Shown here: positions 1-5,900 of the stretch, piece by piece
Layout: every line of letters starts with the position of its first letter
Position numbering within the stretch: position 1 is the first letter of the stretch
Source of the DNA: CAZLRH01 sp964562015
GTDB lineage: Bacteria > Verrucomicrobiota > Verrucomicrobiia > Opitutales > JABDGR01
Direction: 5' to 3'
DNA: 32,507 nt
Assembly: GCA_964562015.1 (NCBI GenBank)
Contig: CAZLRH010000033.1
Coordinates: 1-32,507 of the forward strand
Notes under the pieces: model-generated
Databases searched by the model: none
Seen by the model: only the letters and a program-made list of their open reading frames with translations
Told to the model about the DNA's origin: nothing
Position numbers and translations under genes: made by a program

Positions 1-4
1 GAGC

Positions 5-30
5 TAGGCCGGTCCGGAGGCCCGGCCCTA
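5..30. repeat. GC-rich imperfect palindrome, REP-like
   Basis: GGCCGG at 7-12 pairs with CCGGCC at 22-27. Read on the minus strand the element begins GTAGGGCCGGG, which resembles the GTAGGGACG start of the palindrome at 26382-26405. It lies downstream of the SRPBCC gene on the minus strand, so it could also help end that transcript, but no T-run follows it. The rest of bases 1-92 shows nothing else. Confidence 0.4.
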
Positions 31-92
31 CCCAACGCATCCAGCTCCATTTTTTCAAACTGACCCACCGCCCGATTTCGTATTGCGGAAAA

Positions 93-563
93 CTACTTCC
101 CGACCACAAACGTGTGCCCGGTTTCGAGCAGCGTCTTCAGATTGGCCAGGATGGGCGGCCAGCCTTCGCTCACGCCGAGATGCATCTTGCTCCCGGGTTG
201 GAACTGGTCGTGCGTCACGGTCAGCTTCACGGCTTCGCCCTTCAATTCGATACGGAACGTTACGCGCGAGTCCGGTTCCGCCGTTTTGCGGCCGTCCCAA
301 GTGTAGGAAAGCACGCGGGGCGGATCGCATTCCAGGAGCTTGCCGTGCATGCCTTCGCTGGAGCACTTGCCGGCTTCGGCGAGCTTGGTCGGATCGGGTT
401 TGAAGACGATGGGCGCGCCGACTTTCCAGTCGGACTCCACGGTCCAGCCGCCCCAGTATTGACGGGTGAATTTCCCATCGGTCAACGCCGTCCACAACTT
501 CGCGGGGGTGGTGTTGATGTACGTGACATAAACGAACTCAGGATTATTGGTGTTGGTTTTCAT
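93..563 (-). CDS. SRPBCC / AHSA1-like domain protein
   Basis: This 156-residue protein is one whole SRPBCC (START-like, AHSA1 type) domain. The family signature is visible near the N-terminus: TTPAKLWTALTDGKFTRQYWGG at about residues 18-39, with Trp and Tyr residues that usually line the ligand cavity. The C-terminal half has the beta-strand/long-helix ending typical of the family (SEGWPPILANLKTLLETG, about 131-148). Members bind hydrophobic ligands or act as Hsp90-ATPase-activator-like folds; the ligand cannot be read from sequence. It sits 15 bases downstream of an ArsR-type repressor on the same strand, a very common pairing, so it is probably co-transcribed with and controlled by it. No Shine-Dalgarno sequence precedes the ATG; the leader is pyrimidine-rich. 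Confidence 0.9.
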   Translation of the reverse strand: MKTNTNNPEFVYVTYINTTPAKLWTALTDGKFTRQYWGGWTVESDWKVGAPIVFKPDPTKLAEAGKCSSEGMHGKLLECDPPRVLSYTWDGRKTAEPDSRVTFRIELKGEAVKLTVTHDQFQPGSKMHLGVSEGWPPILANLKTLLETGHTFVVGK

Positions 564-578
564 GGTGATGAAAGGGGG

Positions 579-890
579 TTAAGGGTTGCCTTCCAGTTCG
601 CGCTTCAACTCATTGAGCGCCTCTAGTTGGCCACGCTGGTACTTGCCGATCCAGCGGGCGGAGATTTCGTGGATGGGCACGGGATTGAGGAAATGCAGTT
701 TTTCCCGGCCGCGGCGCACTGTGGCGATGAGGTTCGCGGCTTCAAGGATGGTGAGGTGCTTGGTCACGGCCTGGCGCGACATGTCGAGGTGGCGGCAAAG
801 TTCGCCGAGCGTTTGCCCGTTGTGAGCATGGAGGCGGTCGAGCAATTGCCGGCGGCTGGCGTCGGCGAGCGCTTTGAAAACGGCATCCAT
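579..890 (-). CDS. ArsR-family winged-helix repressor
   Basis: The protein is 103 residues from the ATG at 890. It starts MDAVFKALADASRRQLLDRL, the standard opening of the ArsR subgroup that travels with SRPBCC proteins. The helix-turn-helix is at about residues 27-52 (TLGELCRHLDMSRQAVTKHL), followed by a beta-wing (TVRRGREKLHFLNP, 57-70). No cysteine cluster for metal sensing is visible, so it is unlikely to be a classical arsenic or metal sensor. A start at 920 is also open, but it would lie inside the operator palindrome, and the family usually starts at MDAVFKAL. The promoter at 896-925 carries a perfect inverted repeat, so autorepression is the likely mode. Together with the SRPBCC gene it forms a two-gene unit. 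Confidence 0.9.
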   Translation of the reverse strand: MDAVFKALADASRRQLLDRLHAHNGQTLGELCRHLDMSRQAVTKHLTILEAANLIATVRRGREKLHFLNPVPIHEISARWIGKYQRGQLEALNELKRELEGNP

Positions 891-895
891 GGCGC

Positions 896-925
896 TCAAT
901 ATGCAACCATTTGGTTGCATGTCAA
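896..925 (-). promoter_or_regulatory. ArsR promoter with operator in the -35/-10 spacer
   Basis: On the minus strand a perfect TTGACA lies at 925-920. An 8-base inverted repeat, ATGCAACC-ATTT-GGTTGCAT (901-920 on the plus strand), fills the spacer. A weak -10 follows: TATTGA at 901-896 with an 18-base spacer, or CATATT with 16. Only five bases separate TATTGA from the ATG at 890, so transcription would begin at or next to the start codon and the mRNA may be leaderless. A repressor bound here would exclude RNA polymerase. The binding of this ArsR protein is inferred from position and symmetry. Confidence 0.7.
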
Positions 926-980
926 GCGGGTTTATTCATTTATTTTCAGCCCGTGCCCGCCGCCCGTCCTTTCACCGCCC

Positions 981-995
981 GCAACTTTTAGTTGC
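981..995. promoter_or_regulatory. Second dyad related to the ArsR operator
   Basis: GCAACT-TTT-AGTTGC is a perfect 6-base inverted repeat followed by AT. It shares the GCAAC...GTTGC core with the operator at 901-920. Their centres are about 77 bases apart. It overlaps TTGCAT at 992-997, a poor -35 candidate that has TACTAT 16 bases downstream, pointing to rplY. A second site for the same repressor, or a role at rplY, is inference. Confidence 0.4.
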
Positions 996-1080
996 ATTCC
1001 AGGCGCTTCCCACTACTATTCGCCGTTTTCCCATTTTCCAAACCCTCGGGGCGCGCTCCCTTGCGCCGCCTCCTGCCGCC

Positions 1081-1881
1081 ATGAAACTGCTTAAACTTCC
1101 CGTCCAGACCCGTTCCAAAACGGGCCGCTCGCCTGCCCGCCAATTGCGCGGCGCGGGCCTCATTCCCGCCGTCATTTACGGCAAGTCCGGCGTGCGTCAT
1201 TTGACCGTCAAGGAACCCGATTTTCGCCTCCTCATGCGCGCGGTGGCCGGCACGGCCGCCATCGTCGAAATCGCCGATGAACGCGGCGCGCCGCAGTTGT
1301 CGCTGCTGCAGGAAATCCAGCGCGACTCGCGCACGGATCGCTTTATCCACATTGACCTCAAGGAGGTTTCGGCCAACGAGCAGATGCGCGCGTCGGTCCC
1401 CGTCCACATCGTCGGCGAGGCCGTGGGCGTGAAGATGGAAGGCGGCATCGTCGAAGTCGGCCGCCACGAGCTCGACATCAAGTGCCTGCCCAAGGACTTG
1501 CCTGACTTTATCACGGTGGACGTTTCCGAGCTGCACGCCGGTGACTCCATCCACGTTCGCGACCTCAAGCCGATTCCCGGCGTGGTTTATGACGAAGACG
1601 CCGATGAAGTGATCGCGGCTTGCGTCGTCCCCGCCGTCGAAGAAGAAGCCACGCCCGCCGAGGGCGCGGTGGTCGAGGGCGCCGAGGGCGCTGCTCCCGT
1701 CGAAGGTGCGGAAGGTGCCGCTCCGGCCGAAGGCGCCGCCAAGGGTGCTCCTGCTGCTGCCGGCGCCAAGGGCGCTCCCGCCGCCGCTGGCGCCAAGGGT
1801 GCCGCTCCCGCCGCGGGGGCCAAGGCTGCTGCTCCCGCCGCGAAAGGCGCGGCTCCGGCGGCCAAGCCCGGCAAGAAGTAA
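1081..1881 (+). CDS. rplY: Large-subunit ribosomal protein bL25 (CTC/TL5 type)
   Basis: The 266-residue protein is a two-domain L25/CTC protein that binds 5S rRNA. The N-terminal L25 domain spans about residues 1-90 and includes RSKTGRSPARQLRGAGLIPA and QEIQRDSRTDRFIHIDL. The C-terminal TL5 beta domain spans about 95-183 (SVPVHIVGEAVGV, LPDFITVDVSEL, HVRDL). Residues 187-266 are an added low-complexity tail: first Glu/Gly/Ala (VEGAEGAAP repeated), then Lys/Gly/Ala/Pro (KGAPAAAGA repeated). The ATG at 1081 is chosen because the family starts there; the upstream in-frame stretch is not L25-like. No Shine-Dalgarno is visible. The order rplY-pth is typical of many bacteria. Confidence 0.95.
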   Translation: MKLLKLPVQTRSKTGRSPARQLRGAGLIPAVIYGKSGVRHLTVKEPDFRLLMRAVAGTAAIVEIADERGAPQLSLLQEIQRDSRTDRFIHIDLKEVSANEQMRASVPVHIVGEAVGVKMEGGIVEVGRHELDIKCLPKDLPDFITVDVSELHAGDSIHVRDLKPIPGVVYDEDADEVIAACVVPAVEEEATPAEGAVVEGAEGAAPVEGAEGAAPAEGAAKGAPAAAGAKGAPAAAGAKGAAPAAGAKAAAPAAKGAAPAAKPGKK

Positions 1882-1890
1882 ATTTTTTCA

Positions 1891-1936
1891 TCGGCTCGGG
1901 GCGCGGGCGAGTTCTCGCTTTTGCGCCCCGGGCCGA
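1891..1936 (+). terminator. Long GC-rich hairpin between rplY and pth
   Basis: A 14-base arm at 1891-1904 pairs with 1923-1936; the only non-Watson-Crick position is a U-G wobble. A second hairpin, GCGAG-TT-CTCGC, sits inside at 1907-1918. The downstream sequence is only moderately T-rich (TTACTGTTCTTT). A run of six T's lies just before the left arm, which would serve as a T-run for transcripts from the opposite strand. It may attenuate read-through from rplY into pth rather than stop it fully. Confidence 0.55.
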
Positions 1937-1953
1937 TTACTGTTCTTTGAGAA

Positions 1954-2562
1954 ATGTCTGTTGCCGTCATCGCCGGCCTGGGCAACCCGGGCGCGGAGTA
2001 CCACTGCACGCGCCATAACCTCGGGTTCTGGCTCGTCGAGGCGCTTGCGCGCGACGCCGGGGCCGCCTGGCGCCACGAATCCCGCTTTCAGGCGGAAGTC
2101 GCGCGCGCCGAAATCGCGGGCCAGCCCGTCTGGCTCGTCAAGCCGCTCACGTTCATGAACGACAGCGGCCTCGCCCTCGGCCCTTTCCTGCATTTTCACA
2201 AATTGCCGGACACCGCCCTCGCCGCCGTCCACGATGACATCACGTTGCCGCTCGGAAAGATGAAAATCTCCCTCCGCGGCAGCGCCGGCGGACACCACGG
2301 CATCGCCAGCCTCCTCGCCCATGTCGGCCCGCATTTTGCCCGCGTCAAGCTCGGCATCGGCGGCAAAGTCCACGCCGAAATGGATCTGAAGGACCACGTC
2401 CTCGGCCGCCTGACGCCGGACGATGAAGCCCTCCTGGAGGCGCGCCGCCCGGACTTTCTCCAAGCCCTGCGCACCCTGGTCACCCGCGGCCCGCAGGAAG
2501 CCATGAACCTTTTCAACCGATCCACTCCCAACCCAACCCTTTCCCAACCCAAACTCGGATGA
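1954..2562 (+). CDS. pth: Peptidyl-tRNA hydrolase
   Basis: The enzyme releases peptides from peptidyl-tRNA that drops off ribosomes. The 202-residue length fits the family. The signature GLGNPG...Y..TRHN is at residues 8-22, giving Asn11 and catalytic His21. FMNDSG is at 67-72 (Met68, Asn69) and VHDD at 92-95 (Asp94, which positions the His). The loop GGHNG, which in E. coli holds Asn114, reads GGHHG here (His115). The last 15 residues or so are a short Pro/Asn-rich tail. The stop codon overlaps the rpsF start in an ATGA, so the two are probably translationally coupled. Confidence 0.95.
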   Translation: MSVAVIAGLGNPGAEYHCTRHNLGFWLVEALARDAGAAWRHESRFQAEVARAEIAGQPVWLVKPLTFMNDSGLALGPFLHFHKLPDTALAAVHDDITLPLGKMKISLRGSAGGHHGIASLLAHVGPHFARVKLGIGGKVHAEMDLKDHVLGRLTPDDEALLEARRPDFLQALRTLVTRGPQEAMNLFNRSTPNPTLSQPKLG

Positions 2563-2861
2563 GCAAAAAACCCACCACTCGCGCCTATACGGCCACCATG
2601 ATTCTCGACACCCGCGGTCTCACCGACACGGTTGACATCCTCATCGGCAAACTCCGCGAGGTCATCACCTCCGTGCAGGCCGAAGTCAGCGGCGTCGAAA
2701 ACCACGGCCCGCGGGACTTCGCCCGCGCCCCCAGCCGCGCCTACCCGAATGGCGTGTTCGTGACCTTCAAGTTCAGCGCCCCGGTCACGGCTCCGGCCGC
2801 CCTGCGCGAAAAACTGCGCCTCGACCGCACCGTCAACCGCCTCATCGTGCAGTCGGCGTAG
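2559..2861 (+). CDS. rpsF: Small-subunit ribosomal protein bS6
   Basis: The 100-residue protein has the S6 ferredoxin-like pattern: YTATMILDTRG at the start, a helix with VDILIGKLREVI, the central strand with VSGVENHGPRDFARA, and NGVFVTFKF before the last helix and LDRTVNRLIV. S6 binds 16S rRNA with S18 in the 30S platform. It overlaps pth by four bases (ATGA). In most bacteria rpsF is followed by ssb, rpsR and rplI; here ssb and rplI follow but rpsR does not. Confidence 0.92.
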   Translation: MSKKPTTRAYTATMILDTRGLTDTVDILIGKLREVITSVQAEVSGVENHGPRDFARAPSRAYPNGVFVTFKFSAPVTAPAALREKLRLDRTVNRLIVQSA

Positions 2862-2865
2862 TGCG

Positions 2866-3018
2866 TTCAAAATTCAAAATTGAAGATTTAAAATTGCGCC
2901 TGCGCCAATGGAAATTGAAGGTTGACCTTCCTCCCTCCTTGGCGCGTCATCATTTTGTGGCGGGCCGGTTGCCTTTGCCGCTCACCGTTCCGTTTTAAAT
3001 TTTGAATATTTAATTTTG
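2866..3018. repeat. AT-rich low-complexity arms flanking the rpsF-ssb gap
   Basis: The 182-base gap between rpsF and ssb holds two AT-rich segments, 2868-2896 (repeated TTCAAAATT / TTTAAAATTG words) and 2994-3018 (TTTTAAATTTTGAATATTTA). They are roughly inverted copies of each other and enclose about 100 bases of GC-rich DNA. No gene or clear promoter is seen. They belong to a class of phrase-like intergenic repeats found several times in this window. Confidence 0.5.
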
Positions 3019-3043
3019 CATCGCGCGCTTTTCCTGACCTTCC

Positions 3044-3544
3044 ATGGCCTCCTTTAACAAAGTCATCTTGATGGGCAACCTCACGCGCGACCCCGAGATG
3101 CGCGTGACCCCCGGTGGCTTTTCGATCTGCAAATTCACGGTCGCGGTGAACCGGAAATTCAAGAGTCAGGACGGCCAGGAAAAAGAGGAAGTCGCGTTTA
3201 TCGACGTGGACAGCTTCGGCAAGCAGGCCGAAGTCATCAGCAAATTTTTCGGCAAGGGCAAACCCATCCTCGTGGAAGGCCGTTTGCGCCAGGACAAGTG
3301 GGACGACAAGACCTCCGGCGAAAAACGCAGCAAGCTCATGGTCATCCTGGAAGGCTTCAGCTTTGTCGGCGGCGGTCGGGGCGAGGGCGGGGGAGAAGGC
3401 GGCGAAGACGGTGGCGCCTCCGCCGGTCCCAATTACAATCAATCCGCGCCCGCGCCCCGCGCGCCGGCCCGCGGCAACGCCCCCGCGGCCGCCAGCCGCC
3501 CGCCGCCTCCCGGCGATCATATTGATGAAGATGTGCCGTTCTGA
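3044..3544 (+). CDS. ssb: Single-stranded DNA-binding protein
   Basis: The 166-residue protein has an N-terminal OB fold (about 1-112): FNKVILMGNLTRDPEMR, then CKFTVAVNRKF, FIDVDSFGKQAEV and FFGKGKPILVEGRLRQDKW. A Gly/Ala/Pro-rich disordered linker follows (about 113-158). The C-terminus is DHIDEDVPF, the acidic tip that recruits replication and repair partners (DDIPF in E. coli). It binds single-stranded DNA as a tetramer at forks and repair sites. The ATG is preceded by pyrimidines (CCTTCC) instead of a Shine-Dalgarno. Its place between rpsF and rplI/dnaB is the conserved bacterial order. Confidence 0.96.
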   Translation: MASFNKVILMGNLTRDPEMRVTPGGFSICKFTVAVNRKFKSQDGQEKEEVAFIDVDSFGKQAEVISKFFGKGKPILVEGRLRQDKWDDKTSGEKRSKLMVILEGFSFVGGGRGEGGGEGGEDGGASAGPNYNQSAPAPRAPARGNAPAAASRPPPPGDHIDEDVPF

Positions 3545-3640
3545 ACTAAAACAGAAATAGGTGCGAGGGCAGGGACTCCGTTTCATCATTTGGTTCCTTC
3601 CGTCATTCCTCCAGCGCCAACTACCTCTATTATTTTTCAC

Positions 3641-3678
3641 TCATCGTTTATCGTTCAACCTTTATCCCTTAACGTTTC
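3641..3678. repeat. AT-rich phrase-like repeat in the ssb-rplI gap
   Basis: The words CGTTTATCGTTCAACC and TTTATCCCTTAACGTT repeat loosely here, just before the rplI start. The 139-base gap between ssb and rplI has no room for rpsR, and no S18-like reading frame is present. Confidence 0.35.
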
Positions 3679-3683
3679 CTCCC

Positions 3684-4346
3684 ATGGCCCATAGCGAAAT
3701 CCTCCTCCTGCAACCCATCGAAGGCCTCGGCGGCGAAGGCGACCTGGTCAAGGTCCGCGCCGGCTACGCCCGCAATTTTCTGCTGCCGCGCAACCTCGCG
3801 TTGCCCGTCACGCAGGCCAACCGCAAGCGCGTTGATTCGCTGCGGGCCCGCCGCGCCGAACGCGAAGCCCATGAGCTGGCCGGTGCCCGCGAAGTGGCCG
3901 AGCGCCTGAAGGTCGTCGGCATCGCGTTTGCCGTGAAGACCGGCGAGGGCGGCAAGATGTTCGGCTCCATCACCCAGGGCGACTTGCACGGCAAGCTCGA
4001 AGAGGCCGGCTTCAAGATCGACAAGAAACGCGTGCACATCGCCGGCGGCCACGTCAAGGGCCTCGGCAAGCACGACGCCACCGTCAAGCTGCATCCCGAG
4101 GTTACGGTCGAAATCACTTTCGAAGTGGTGTCCGAGAATCCCATCGACGAGGTCAAGCCCGCCGAGGCGCCCGAGGCCAAGAAGGAGCGCCGCCCGCGCG
4201 CCCCGCGCCGCGAAACGACCGAAGGCGAGGCTGCGGCTGAGCCGGCGGCGACTGAAGCTCCCGCCGAGGGCGAAGAAGGTCACGCGCACAAGCACAAGAA
4301 GCGCGTGCGCGTCGAGAAAGCCTCCGCCGAGAAGGCGTCAGAATAA
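3684..4346 (+). CDS. rplI: Large-subunit ribosomal protein bL9
   Basis: The start ATG at 3684 gives 220 residues, well above the usual length of about 150. The N-terminal rRNA-binding domain has GLGGEGDLVKVRAGYARNFLLP (14-35). A long connecting helix follows (about 41-76), then the C-terminal domain with KMFGSIT (91-97), KIDKKRV and VKLHPEV. Residues 155-220 are a charged, probably disordered tail rich in Ala, Glu, Lys and Arg, with a His/Lys patch (HAHKHKKRVRV). L9 stabilises the L1 stalk base and affects frame maintenance. It is directly upstream of dnaB, the common arrangement. The leader is pyrimidine-rich (TTTCCTCCC) without a Shine-Dalgarno. Confidence 0.95.
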   Translation: MAHSEILLLQPIEGLGGEGDLVKVRAGYARNFLLPRNLALPVTQANRKRVDSLRARRAEREAHELAGAREVAERLKVVGIAFAVKTGEGGKMFGSITQGDLHGKLEEAGFKIDKKRVHIAGGHVKGLGKHDATVKLHPEVTVEITFEVVSENPIDEVKPAEAPEAKKERRPRAPRRETTEGEAAAEPAATEAPAEGEEGHAHKHKKRVRVEKASAEKASE

Positions 4347-4397
4347 TTTCGCTTTGCCGTTGCCACTGCCCCAACTCCCAGCGTAGGAACCTTGGGC

Positions 4398-5900
4398 ATG
4401 GCGCAGACACCCGATTCGCGCAAGCGTGCCCGCGGCGAACCCGGTTCCCCCGTTCGCGCCGCCGCTCGCACTGTGCCCCCCATTCCCCAAGTGGCCGCAC
4501 CCGCGAAACCTTCCTCCACCCGCGAACCCGTTTCCTCGCGGGCCGCGGGGGAGCGCGTCAACCCGCACAATCTCGACGCCGAGCAGGGGCTGCTGGCCTC
4601 GTGTCTATTGGAAAACGGGATGGACATCCTGAACGAGTGCATGGTCGCGAAGGTTCGTCCCGAATATTTTTACCGCTCCAGCCATCAACTTATTTATGAG
4701 GCGCTGCTGGAACTGAATGCCCTCGGCGTCCCGCCGGAGGAAATCGTCCTGGCCAATCGCCTTCAGGAGCGCGGCCAGCTCGACGCCATCGGCGGCCACG
4801 CCTACCTGCTCGAGATCACCAATCGCATTCAGACGACGGTGCACGCGCGGCACTGGCTCAAAATCGTCCGCGACAAATTTTTCCTCCGCCAGCTCATCCG
4901 CGCCTCCCAATGGACCGTCGAGCAGGCCTATGCCGCCACCGGCGATTTGCCCGAGCTGCTCAACAACGTCGAGAGCGAGTTTTTCAAGATCCAGCAGGAC
5001 ACTATCACCGATTCGGCCAAACCCATTTCGGAGTCCGTCGACACGGCTTCCGCCATGATCACGAAAATGCTGACGCAAAAAGGCGTCATCAGCGGTGTGC
5101 CGAGCGGGTTTACTGATTTGGATCGGCTGACCTTCGGCTTCCATCCGGCGGAAATGATTGTCGTCGCCGCGCGGCCCTCGATGGGCAAAACCTCCATCGC
5201 GCTGAATATGGCCGAAGCGGCGATTCTCCCCCTGGCGCGCGAAAACCGCGCCCCGTGCGCGACTCTGCTGTTCAGCCTCGAAATGGCCGCCGAGCAACTG
5301 GCCATGCGCCTGCTGTGCTCCCATGCCCGCGTCGACATGCAGCGATTGAAGGACGGCTTCTGCGACCGCCAACGTGAACTGGTGGACTCGGCCAAGCTCC
5401 TCAAGCAATCCCCGCTGTGGATCGACGCCTCGGCCAACCTGAACATTCTCGAAATGCGCGCCAAGGCCCGTCGGCTGCACTCGCGCCACAAGCTTTCCAT
5501 TGTTATTATCGACTACCTCCAGCTCGTTTCCTCGGCCGGTACGTATAACTCTCGCGAACAAGAAGTTGCGGAAGTTTCTCGCAACATCAAGGCCATGGCC
5601 AAGGAGCTGAATCTCCCCGTAATTGTGCTCTGCCAGTTGAATCGTGAGTCGGAAAAAGAAAAGCGGCTGCCCCGGCTTTCCGACCTCCGCGAATCCGGTT
5701 CCATCGAGCAGGATGCCGACGTGGTTTTGCTGCTTTCCAAGGCGCGGGACGCCAAGGAAGAGGTCGAACAACCGGACCAAGTCGCGGTGAAGCGTGAATT
5801 AATCATTGCCAAAAACCGAAACGGCCCGATAGGAGAAGTACCGCTTACGTTCAATAAACGACTTACGCGATTTGAAAATTACACCGCACACGCTTCGTAG
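4398..5900 (+). CDS. dnaB: Replicative DNA helicase DnaB
   Basis: DnaB is the hexameric 5'-3' helicase of the replication fork. From ATG 4398 the protein has 500 residues. Residues 1-53 are a basic, Pro/Ala-rich extension. The N-terminal DnaB domain runs about 54-180 (PHNLDAEQGLLASCLLE, IGGHAYLLEITN). The RecA-like domain has Walker A ARPSMGKTS (258-266), LFSLEM (291-296), Walker B IVIIDYLQL (368-376) and the DLRESGSIEQDAD loop (429-441). AGGAA at 4385-4389 is spaced correctly for the ATG at 4398, which is why it is preferred over an in-frame TTG at 4392. The 3' end overlaps the bamA start by 29 bases. No intein is present. Confidence 0.95.
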   Translation: MAQTPDSRKRARGEPGSPVRAAARTVPPIPQVAAPAKPSSTREPVSSRAAGERVNPHNLDAEQGLLASCLLENGMDILNECMVAKVRPEYFYRSSHQLIYEALLELNALGVPPEEIVLANRLQERGQLDAIGGHAYLLEITNRIQTTVHARHWLKIVRDKFFLRQLIRASQWTVEQAYAATGDLPELLNNVESEFFKIQQDTITDSAKPISESVDTASAMITKMLTQKGVISGVPSGFTDLDRLTFGFHPAEMIVVAARPSMGKTSIALNMAEAAILPLARENRAPCATLLFSLEMAAEQLAMRLLCSHARVDMQRLKDGFCDRQRELVDSAKLLKQSPLWIDASANLNILEMRAKARRLHSRHKLSIVIIDYLQLVSSAGTYNSREQEVAEVSRNIKAMAKELNLPVIVLCQLNRESEKEKRLPRLSDLRESGSIEQDADVVLLLSKARDAKEEVEQPDQVAVKRELIIAKNRNGPIGEVPLTFNKRLTRFENYTAHAS

